Positions 22,101 through 34,100 of a stretch of 64,000 nucleotides of DNA are shown in pieces. Every line of letters begins with the position of its first letter. Within the stretch, counting starts at the first letter, position 1. The stretch covers positions 12,113,177-12,177,176 of the forward strand of contig OX424566.1 in assembly GCA_949152475.1 (NCBI GenBank), read 5' to 3'. The translations under genes were made by a program, and so were the position numbers. This stretch comes from Terebella lapidaria (Eukaryota > Annelida > Polychaeta > Terebellida > Terebellidae). The notes below the pieces were generated by a model. It searched no databases. It had not been told where the DNA came from and saw only the letters and a program-made list of their open reading frames with translations.

Positions 22101-25100
22101 TGTCAACGGCTACTCTTGTACATGTAGCCCGGGGTGGCAAGGTATGTTGCTATGGTTACATTCTTTGGTGTACATGTAATAATTTTTTGGATGAAAAAAA
22201 TTTGTTCGATATCTTTGCCACTGGTTAAGAGTGTACAAAAACGCTTAATATTGATGAACAACTGGGGTGAACCATTGTCAAAATGCGTCTATCCTGATTT
22301 GTTACATTATGATGTGAAGTGATCATAATGCATGCGCTCTGTTTGTAAAATGCTTGTGCATGATACAGTGAAAACCGGCAGCACATTTTGCTACATGAAG
22401 TGTTATGGGGACTTCATCGAACATCACCACATAGGACATGAACTGAAATCAATAAATTTTTCACCTCTTACTAGGAAATTGATTTTCGCGGAACAGAAAA
22501 CAACAGGAAGATTACACCAGCAGGTGCATGCTTAACATCTCATTAGTTATGCATGAGCGAGCATGTTAATAAGCTCTCTCACATGACAAAAGGCCCGCGA
22601 AAAAACTCAGGGGGCAGATGTAGGGAGAATATAATCAATAAAACAAGGAAACAGGTGTATTTCAGTGGTCCACATCACGATCGCTTGAACATGTTCAAGT
22701 GGCTTGGAGTATTTCAACCAGTTTAGAATAATGAATGATTTTCTGAATATTAGATAGAAACCTGTAGCCTAGCAATTAAATAGGTAAAATGACGTGCATA
22801 TGTATAATACAAGTAATCATCAGGAAATGTAGTAACAGACTCTCAGCAGTGCACAGCTCGATTCCAATGTGGGGAATGGGAAGTTCATTGTATCCCCCGA
22901 ACAAAGTTCGGCGGATACTATGGATTTGGCTTCGTCGTCCGCGTCCGCGTCCGCGTCCGCAGAGATTTTCTTGTGAACGCGCTACAGGCCGCAATTCTCA
23001 CCCGATCACCATTATTTTTTGCAGGCACATATATAATGGTAAGATCCCGACACCAATCGATTTTGGTTGCCGTGGCAACTGAATTGGTCGTTTGGGGACA
23101 CATTTTGCATTGAAAACAGCCTGTTTGAGACACATGGCTTGTGAACGCGCTACAGGCCGCAATTCTCACCCGATCACCATTATTTTTTGCAGGCACATAT
23201 ATTATGGTAAGATCCCGACACCAATCGATTTTGGTTGCCGTGGCAACTGAATTGGTCGTTTGGGGACACATTTTGCATTGAAAACAGCCTGTTTGAGACA
23301 CATGGCTTGTGAACGCTCTACAGATGGCAATTTTTGACGAATCTCGATAATATTTGGAAGTGTTGTTGGGAAGGGCTGTCACACGAAACCAATCGTTTTT
23401 TAGAATGATCATATAAATATTAATATGTTAACAGCCTAACTTATTACAGAATTTTGAAATATCCATTTTGACATGTACGATCATTCCAATAGCCTGTACA
23501 GTGGAAGGTAATGACACTGGTTTCTTGTTCAGAATGGAGAACTGAAGTTTTCAGTGAAAACAGGACAATATTACTGAATAAGTTAACATTAATTTTATTA
23601 GTTAAGTCTATTATTGTCCACAATAAAAATAGTTAAGACGAGAAACGTTTATTATTAAGCTCAACAAGGTAAAGGTTTTGTCCAGTACAAATTTCATGGG
23701 TGTAACTGAATAAGTTAACATTATTTTTAATAGTTAAGTCTATTATTGACCACAATAAAAATAGTTAAGACGAGAAATATTTATTATTAACCTCAACAAG
23801 GTAAATGTTTTGTCCAGTACAAATTTCATTGGTGTAACCGAATAAGTTAACATTATTTTCACTAGTTAAGTCTATTATTGACCACAATAAAAATAGTTAA
23901 GTCTATTATTGACCACAATAAAAATAGTTAAGATGAGAAATATTTATTATTAAGCTCAACAAGGTGAAATTATGTCCAGTACAGATTTCATGGGTGTACT
24001 GAATAAGTTAACATTATTTTTACTAGTTTAGTCTATTATTGACCACAATAAAAATAGTTAAGACAAGAAATATTTATTATTGGGCTCAACAAGGTAAAGA
24101 TTCTGTCCAGTAGACATTTTATGTCTGTAACCAAATAAGTTAAAAATTTTTTTGCTAGTTAAGTCTATTATTGACCTCAATAAAAATAGTTAAGATGAGA
24201 AACAATTATTATTGAGCTCAACAAGGTTAAAGATTTGTCCAGTACAAATTTCATTGGTGTAACCGAATAAGTTAACATTATTTTCACTAGTTAAGTCTAT
24301 TATTGACCACAATAAAAATAGTTAAGTCTATTATTGACCACAATAAAAATAGTTAAGATGAGAAATATTTATTATTAAGCTCAACAAGGTGAAAGTATGT
24401 CCAGTACAGATTTCGTGGGTGTACTGAATAAGTTAACATTATTTTTACCAGTTTAGTCTATTATTGACCACAATAAAAATAGTTAAGACAAGAAATATTT
24501 ATTATTGGGCTCAACAAGGTAAAGATTCTGTCTAGTAGACATTTTATGTCTGTAACCAAATAAGTTAACATTTTTTTTGCTAGTTAAGTCTATTATTGAC
24601 CTCAATAAAAATAGTTAAGATGAGAAACAATTATTATTGAGCTCAACAAGGTTAAGGTTTTGTCTGGTAGAAATTTCTGGGTGTAACCGAATAAGTTAAC
24701 TTTATTTTTACATGTTAAGTCTATTATTGACCACAATGAAAATAGACAAGAAATATTTATTATTGGGCTCAACAAGGTGAAGGCTTTGTCCAGTAGAGAT
24801 TTTATGTTTTTAGACCAAATAAGTTAACATTATTTTTTTGCTAGTTAAGTCTATTATTGATCACAATAGCTTTTTATGAAAACATTGATCAACTTTTACT
24901 TTGAATTTCAACTTGAGACCATGTTTGGCACAAATTATGAGTTAAAATATAACTTATGGTGAAAAATTCGATCTGGCTCCAATTTCGTCATCTTGAAATG
25001 CAGTTTTGGTCAACTTTTACTTTGAATTTCAACTTGAAAGCATGTTTGGCACATATTATAAGTCGAAATATAACTTATGGCGAAAAGTTCTATCTGGCTC

Positions 25101-28100
25101 CAATTTCGTCATCTTGAAATGCAGATTTGGTCAACTTTTACATTGAATTTCAACCTAATACCAAGTTTGGCACATATTATGAGTTGAAATATAACTCATG
25201 GCGAAAAGTTTGATCTGGGTCCAATTTCGTCATCTTGAAATGCAGTTTTGGTCAACTTTTACTTTGAATTTCAACTTGAAAGCATATTTGGCACATATTA
25301 TGAGTCGAAATATAACTTATGGTGAAAAGTTCGATCTGGCTCCAATTTCGCCATCTTGAAATGCAGTTTTGGTCAACTTTTAGTTTGAATTTCAATTTGA
25401 AACCAAGTTGGGCAGGTATTATGAGTTAAAATATAACTTATGACGAAAAGTTTGATCTGGCTCCAATTTTGTCATCTTGAAATGCAGTTTTGATTAACTT
25501 TTACTTTGAATTTCAACTTGAAACCATGTTTAGCCCATACATGTATTATGAATCGAAATATCACTTATGGTGAGAAGTTCAATCTAGCTCCAATTTCGTC
25601 ATCTTGAAATGCATTTTTGGTCAAATTTTACTTTGAATTTCAACTTGGAACCAAGTTTGTAAAATATTCTGAGTTGAAATATAAATAGGTGAAAAGATTG
25701 ATCTATCTGTATTTTCGTTATTTTATCAAACATGTCGAATGGAAATTCATATAAAGAGATTTCAGTGGTGATTTTGAATTCGACCTTCAATAACCTCGGA
25801 AAATCAGTGCAGCAGTTTTGGTGGGGAAAAGAAAACAGTTGTGACTTGGGATTTAACATTTCTCTGGTAATCTTTTTTAGCCCTTGCTCTAGTTTTTCAC
25901 ACTTGACAGTGATATATTTGGGGCAACAGAGATGATAGGGCTACGGGGGATACACCCAAGCGGTCGTAGGCGACCGGAAGCGTCTAGTTTGAGTTTGTAT
26001 TCCTCTAGACATACATAGTGCAATTATAATCACTGTTCTGTGAATAACAAGATCAGGGACTTTCCAGACTCGTGGAACAATTTCTAGACCCTTTCCAGAC
26101 CCAGATTAATTCGAAACCCCTATGCACGATAGCTCGTTAATATAATTTCAACATGCTACATAAACTTGACTTGTACGCTAAGGCTCCATTATTCACATCT
26201 ATACATATAGTATTTGACCACTCGTCCCCTTTTTAAAAAATTTGCCTGTTTTTATTTGACTGTCATACTTACATGTATATAATTCCATAAAGATTGTGTA
26301 GATTTGAAGAGATTCATATGTCTTTATGCGAATGCCTTTATGCCCATTCGATCATGTTCAAAATACTGGGGTACATCGGTTGATGAGGAGGGATCCGTTA
26401 CGTGCACAAATATTTTTTACCCCCGACCACTATCACAATTAGAATGGTCAGCAATACGTTCGCATTCAAAATGACATCTTTCGGAACAGTGCTCAAGCCC
26501 TGGTGATATCAACAAGCCATCCCCACGAATTTGGGGAATTCCAGGGGAGCCGCTGTCTGATCGGTCAAATCTTTCGAAGTACTCGCAATATTTTGCGGTC
26601 GTCAGGCATGAAGAAAATTTGAGAACAATTCACAGAGCTGGACTAAATTTTTTTTAGTGATTGCCCATACGCTTGTTTACACTAAATTTTTTAAAACAAA
26701 TGCTGCGGTACTATTGCAGGACCGGACCAACGCATCTATCCATGGGCCGTTTTAATCGCATTTGAGTATGTCGCCTCGATGGAGGTGACAATTATGTTTG
26801 GTATGTCATATATATTCAAATAGATATATTTGGCATACAATAATATCATACATGCATGATAAATGATATATATGAATTATGATTGTAGCAGTGAAAATAT
26901 TTATGTTTTGCAAATTCACATGCGTTCAGGTTATGCCAATGTTTTTACCAATATATAATTTCCTCTTTAAATACTTTCAATCCACAGTATATATACACTA
27001 AGAAAAGACTTCTAAGTTATTTGAGTATCAATGATTACAATTCACAAATGGCAAAATATGCCGTCATCCATCATCTCAACCAAACTGTGGGGAAATGATT
27101 CACTCCCAGATAAAATAACCAAAAGAATTAAGTCACATCCTGGCTTATGACGATTATGAACTGGAAACAAATGCAAAAAAAAAAATCGTACACGTGCGAC
27201 ATCTGGTTGAAGGATGTTGCTTCCCACTCGGGCACCTGAGTGTATCCAAACCACATTACAGATGTTTATCTATTAGCAGACAATACGGAAAGCTGACACC
27301 TGACTTGACATAACCAGCAGTAATACAAACAGCGCTTTGATGTGGAACCCACTGGCATATGTTCAACTGGGACGCTTTGAAATGGCGATGGTCGTCCCAG
27401 TAATTGGTGACGTGACTTCGTTTCATTGATTATTGATTCGATTGGTCGGTTTGCAGTGAGTGGTCACGGGACAGCGATTATTAGGACGGAGGCTTTGTGC
27501 CTTGATGCAAGCAGGCAACAATAAGATTCAGTGGCCGACCTTGTGCATTATGTTGGCTGGAAAAACAATGGAACAGATGTACATGTGTTGTTTCTCCTAT
27601 GAATTATATTCCGCTGCTAATCTTCAGGTTACGATGAGTCACATATGACAAGTTTCAATTTTATTCTAATAATAGAAGGATGATGAAATTGAGGAATTAT
27701 CGGCGGCAAAAAACAGTTTATAAATGGATAAATTTATCAGTGTGAACCTTTTTACTTAACACTAAAAGGAGGAATTAAGGGATATTCAAAATGTCGGATG
27801 CATTTGGATAAGCCATATGTTGAAAAAAGCTACAGTTTACAGACTAAGGATATGCGACAGGACTTGGCTAGCTGCCATAGTTACGTAACCAGTTGTATGT
27901 TTTTGGAAGGACATGATTGGGGCTAGATATTGGGCCAGTGTTTTACAGCTGTTTGCATTCTTCTCAGGTGAAAGACATTGAAATGAAATTTAACAAATCA
28001 CGATAAGTGTTATGTATAAAAAATAAAACATGATTGTATTCATTTAACTTGAATGGCATGTCCATGACAAATGGTGCGTTTGTGAAGTCCGTACGTTACC

Positions 28101-31100
28101 AAGAAGAATTGAATCAACAAGTGTAAATAAAATTTGAAACACCTTTATCTTTTACAAAAATAAATATATTGGCCAGTACGAGGAATACTTCTACTATTTA
28201 TTCAATTGTTTTTCAATTCCCCCCAGGACTTTCGTGCCAAACCAACATTAACGAATGTGAGTCAGGCCCATGCCTGGTTGGAACATGTCGGGACGAGGTC
28301 AACGGCTTCCGATGCGAATGTCCTCCAGGCTTCGAGGGCGAACTCTGCGAGATAAACGTGGACGAATGTCTGCTTGGTCGCTGCCAGAACGGGGCGGCGT
28401 GCGTGGATGGGGCTAATGACTACACTTGCGAGTGTACGCCCGGGTGGACGGGCCGAGATTGTACGCAAGATATTCTGGAGTGTGCCTCGCTACCCTGCCT
28501 CAATGGGGGCTTCTGCCAAGAAGGAATTAACTTCTTCAGCTGCAACTGTGCTCAGGGGTGAGTCATAGGGGTCATTATCAGCTTGACTCTTGGTACGATG
28601 GAAAATATAGAGTATGTGCATTGCATTTGATCACTACCTTTTGTGTTACAAACTGGTTTCCATCGTGTCATTTGTTTTAGGAATAGAAAAGCACCATTGC
28701 AGATTTGATTTCAAGTATTGTATGAATAATTGTACTCGTTCAACAAGCTGAAAATTTGAAAAGGAGACCACTTTCTCATAACCATGTATATAGGCATACC
28801 AGAAACTACATTCATAGTATTTTAAGTTATCATGGGCTTCAGACTCCAATACGGCGTAATTTCTACCTGAAGTCACCATATCCCACGAGGTCGCAGGCAG
28901 GCAAATATCCTGCCGTATCGGGGTCTGAAGTCCATGGTAACGATTTTATGATTGGATTATATGGAAGTGATGGAACTCACTTCGTGGAAAAAAAATTTCC
29001 ACGATACAGAAAATATCATGGGGTTGCGTCACAGCTCTGCAAATACAGCGTGGCATTGTCGGGGAATTGACCAATCAGGATCGGGATTTTCAGCAATCCC
29101 ATGATAATGGCCTCTACCAGTATGCATCAAATTCTGTGTTTTATCAGGTACACTGGGCCACGTTGTGAGGTTGACATTAATGAATGCAACTCAACTCCCT
29201 GTCAACACAACGGTCGATGCCTCGACCGCCCCAATGGTTTTGTGTGTGAGTGTCCGCCTGCCTGGTTCGGCCCGCTCTGCGAACTTGATGTCAATGAGTG
29301 CGTCTCAACGCCTTGTATGAACGGGGGAGTTTGCCTGGATTTCCCTGGTTTCTATACTTGTAACTGCGCCTCAGGTTTCACAGGTGAGAATGAGATGTAA
29401 AATTTTGATTCATTTTGGGAAATATATAAATTTCAAATAACAAATATATGTATGCCATATTTTCACACATATAAAATTATTATGGTATGTGATTTATACT
29501 CCCCAAAAACATGAAAATATCGCCAGGAACATACATTACATGTACCGGTATATAAATCACACTTTCGTCAATTGAATTCAGGTACAAATTGCGAGGTTGA
29601 CATCGATGAATGCAACAGTCAACCGTGTCGTAATGGTGGAGCATGCCAGGATTTCCCGAACTTTTTCCGATGTACCTGTCTCCAAGGATTTGCAGGCACC
29701 CTCTGTGAAACAAACGTCAATGAGTGTTTATCGTCGCCGTGCCTAAATCAAGGATTTTGTCAGGATGGGGACAATCGCTTCACGTGTTTCTGTGCTCAGG
29801 TAAATGAATATGTAAACATGTTTGTCAAATAATCTTAATTGCAATGTTTCATTAAAATGTATTCAAGGAAAACTGAAGTTGTTGTCATGAGCTATGGTAT
29901 GATCAACTAGAGAAAAAAGACAATTATGTATGATACGATGTGGAAATCCCATGTATGATCATGAAGCGATTTTACCGCAGGGTTTCACCGGCGATCGCTG
30001 TGCTGTCCAAATTAACGAGTGTGACTCCAATCCGTGCCTGAACGGTGGGATCTGTCAGGACGAGGTGGCCGCGTTCAGGTGCCAGTGTGTTCCGGGCTTC
30101 GCAGGTATAGGCTATAGCTCAACTGTCCAACCCACAAACCATTCTATATTCCCTTGTCTTGTCTTGTCTCAAGAATTGTGAGGAATTAGCATCCTGCAAG
30201 TTGGAAATAATTCGTGAACTTGATTTGAATCAGGGGCTCGCTGTGAAATCAACATTAACGAATGCGTGGAGCCGGAGTTCCATCGGTGCCAAAACGGAGC
30301 GACTTGTATCGATGGGATAAACACGTACAGCTGCCAGTGTCGGCTGGGCTGGGAGGGGCAGTTCTGTGAACTGGTGAGAACATTCCCACACAAGGATTGC
30401 TTCATCAGATATAGTGCATATTTGATTTTGATATGTTGACTTCAAATTTGTAATATAGCTTTGTTAGGGGTGATATTTTGAAACTATTCGGTGTGATGCT
30501 TGTAATGTATACATCCACCTGTGTATAATTTATCATAATTTCTTTGTTCTTAGTGTTTTCTGTACTTTTTCTTTTATAATGGGTATTTTGTTATATGCTC
30601 CAGGACATCAACGAATGTCTGTCATCTCCCTGTCGTAATGGTGGGTTTTGTGAGGACCGACAGAATGGTTTCTTCTGCAATTGTCCTCCAAACTACACTG
30701 GGACTACTTGTTTGGAAGATGTCAACGAGTGTATCACGCTCCGCCCATGCCGGAACTACATCTCGTGTAATAATACAGTGGGCAGCTACCTATGTGAATG
30801 CCTGCCAGGTAAGATTATGATATCCTGCAAACTTATGACAGTGACCTTTAAGATATATTAATTTCCACGATTGTGACAAAAATATAAAATAAAAGTTTCT
30901 ACAAAAGATAGTTGTATCCCTACACAAATTTACAAAGTTCAATGATATGTGTGTTTGGGCGACTCAAGATACATTGAATCAAATATCCATGACAAAATCG
31001 TCTACTATTCATGCCTTAAGATTTAATGATCATGATACAAAATATGTTTTAAAGCAAGAATTGATGTGATTGTATGTCCATCTGTGCAGGATTCACCGGC

Positions 31101-34100
31101 CGTCACTGCGACATTGAAGTGGACGAGTGTCTCAGCCAGCCCTGTTTTTTTGGCGGGACTTGCATAGATCAGGTCAATGGGTACATCTGCCAGTGTGTGG
31201 ACGGATTCATGGGGCCAAACTGCGAGGCTGTAGTGCGACAGTGTCCTTATGAACATCCCTGCGGCAACAACGCAGTGTGTGTGGAAAAACCCAGAGGTGA
31301 CGATTTGTGGTGTTAACAAAAACATTCGCAACATTGCAATTTAGTTAGATTTTTTAGTAGTTCAGTGAAATATTGATTTTCTGAAAATTAATGGTCCTAC
31401 GTCTATTGAATCAGTTTTTGGCATGAAAAAATTCTTGCTATTAAATTATATCCGAAACATTGTGGTTTTATTTTTTATGAACAGGTGGCTTCACATGTTT
31501 TTGCACCCCTGGTTACCAAGGCGAGCGTTGCCAGGAAGAAGTGAATGAGTGTTTGTCGAACCCCTGCTTCAACGGGGCCCAGTGTGTCGATCTACTCGAC
31601 TCATACTCCTGTAACTGTATGCCAGGTTAGTGATACAAAATGAAAAAATTGAGTAATTTTGGATCACAAAACTGATCAGTAAAATTTTTTTTAAAAAAAA
31701 GGATTTATACAATCTATACTAATTATGTTCTTGACAATGGAATCTTCAAAAGTGTGACCTCCCAAATCCATATCCAAACATTCACGTTGTTTGCATGTTG
31801 TTCACATCACTAGGTTTCACGGGCCCAAGCTGTAAAGTTGACATTAATGAATGCGCCAGTGATCCTTGTGGCCCTAACGGTCAGTGTTTTGAGCCAGAAG
31901 TCAATATGTACGGGTGTCAGTGCCTTGCGGGCTTCACCGGGCCAAACTGTGAGGTCAATATCGATGAATGCGACTCGTCTCCATGCCAACCATTCCAAAT
32001 CTGCCAGGATTTCATAAATGGATACAGGTAGGAGTTAGAAAATACTGAAATATAAAGTTGGAATAATATTGCTCAACATTCCAGTGGGTTTTAGAGAACA
32101 TGAAGTGAGAATTTTTTGAGATCTGCATCAAATGTAATCAACAATTTGAAAAGCTACAACATGTACAAATACAAAGTTTTATCAATGTTTTTTTTTTCTA
32201 TCTTTTACAGATGTGCCTGTCCGGAGGGTTTTACCGGGATAGAGTGTGACATGCTGATAGACAAGTGTTTCAGCGCACCATGTCAGAATAACGGTGTGTG
32301 TTCGCTGGTGGGGGATGGGTACGTCTGCGCGTGTGAGTATCCCTGGACGGGAATCAACTGCGAGGTGGACCTCGATCCGTGCTTTCCCAACCCCTGTTTG
32401 CACAGCGGAACATGCTTCACTGATCCCAGACAGCCATCTGGCTTCCAGTGTGTCTGCGCCGAGGGTTTCATAGGTTTGTATCTGAGTCATGTGGTAGTTA
32501 ATAAATAGTCAGTGATGAATATTGTTATGTATTTTTTGTTTGATAACCCAGAGTTTTGGTACTTTTCAAGGTTGATTATGCAGAGAGGTTACATGCCAGT
32601 TTAATCAGAACACAAAATATCTTCAAAAAAAAATTTTATAAAAAGAATGTTTTCTTTAAAACATTTTCAAATGAAGTTTCCTTGCATAATTTTTCCAATT
32701 TTTAGGTTACCGGACCTATGGTCCGATAACCTATTGCCGTCACGTTGCGTCCGTCGTCCGTCCGTCGTCCGTCGTCCGTCCACAGCTGTATCTTTAAAGT
32801 TTACAGGCGGATTTTTCTGAAATTTTGCACAAAAATGCCTAAAAATATTTCAAGAGGGGGTTTTTTTTTAGTTTTTTGATTTTCGCATTTTTCTCAAAAT
32901 GGCGGCCATTTTTGACGAAAAATGGCCAATTTTGGACTTTGGCGGCCATTTTCTCAAAAACTGTCTGATCAGTTTTGAGATTTTTGTTTCAAAAGATTCC
33001 CCTTATGTACCTCTATGATGTGTATAAGTTTTGTTGCCCTTGAATCGCCGGTCTCCGTGTGGCGGCCATTTTGAATTTTTGACGGGTCGGCGAAAAAAAA
33101 TTTTTTTGCCCCAATTCGCATTACTATCCATTTTGGGCCATTTCTAGGCAAAAAAAAAATTTTCACCCTTTGAAAAAAATTTTGGACTTTTTTCCTTCAT
33201 AATGGGAGCTGCCCGGACTGTACTCATAGAACGCTTAAAGATAGAGCTTAGATATTGGCACTTTCAAATGGGAAGTCGTATATGGCGACTTGTGTGGTGA
33301 CCTTGAATTTGACCTTGGATGACCTTGAAAGGTCAAAACAGCCATTTTTGGGTCGAAAAATGCCCAAATTTGCAGCTTTTCTGTCTTTTCTCGAAAACTG
33401 TCTGATCAGTTTTGAGATTTTCGTTTCAGAAGATTCCCCTTATGTACCTTTATGATGTGTATAAGTTTTGTTGCCCTTGAATCGCCGGTCTCCGTGTGGC
33501 GGCCATTTTGAATTTTTGACGGGTCGGTGAAAAAAATTTTTTTTGCCCCAAATCGCGTTACTATCCATTTTGGGTCATTTCTAGACAAAAAATTTTTTTT
33601 CACCCTTTGAAAAAAATTTTGGACTTAGAAAATTTTCGGCACTTTTTTCCTTCATAATGAGAGCTGCCGGGACTGTACTCATAGAACGCTTGAAGATAGA
33701 GCTTAGATATTGGCACTTTCAAATGGAAAGTCATATGTGGCGACTTGTGTGGTGACCTTGAATTTGACCTTGGATGACCTTGAAAGGTCAAAACAGCCAT
33801 TTTTGGGTCGAGAAATGCTCGAATTTGCACCTGGCCTGTCTTTTCTCGAAAACTGTCTGATCAGTTTTGAGATTATTGTTTCAAAATATTCTCCTTATGT
33901 ACCTTTATGATGTTTATAAGTTTTGTTGCCCTTGAATCGCCGGTCTCCGTGTGGCGGCAATTTTGAATTTTTGAAGGGTCGGCGAAAAAAATTTTGTTTG
34001 CCCCAAATCGCGTTACTATTCATTTTGGGTCATTTCTAGACAAAAAAAAAAATTTTCACCCTTTGAAAAAAATTTCGGACTTGGAAAATTTTCGGCACTT

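Larger units (their letters stand above)
22890..25988 (+). mobile_element. Helentron-like non-autonomous element A (HINE/'pearl' type), copy 1
   Basis: The left end is GTATCCCCC followed by the inverted CCGAACAAAGTTCGG. The right end has the inverted partner GGGGGATAC at 25945-25953, a stem-loop CGGTCGTAGGCGACCG at 25961-25976, then GTCTAGT. A subterminal repeat pair, a 3' hairpin, a CTAGT end and internal tandem arrays are the structure described for Helentron-associated elements, including bivalve pearl elements. The body has a duplicated 160-bp segment (from about 22970 and 23127; single in copy 2), an array of 131-bp units and an array of 121-bp units. There is no transposase. It lies in Crumbs intron 11, sense to the gene. 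Copy 2 at 52074-54717 is nearly identical over long stretches, so movement was recent. Confidence 0.85.

Noticed and set aside
22918..23412. 164-codon minus-strand open frame
   Set aside because: It lies inside element A, its repetition simply follows the duplicated 160-bp segment, and the frame is not kept at this length in copy 2.
23440..25720. Regular direct repeats resembling a CRISPR array
   Set aside because: Repeat units are 121-131 bp with no short repeat/unique spacer pattern, in a eukaryotic intron, and are repeated in a second dispersed copy. They are tandem arrays of a transposable element.
27042..27254. Minus-strand frame in Crumbs intron 11
   Set aside because: No recognisable domain or splice context.
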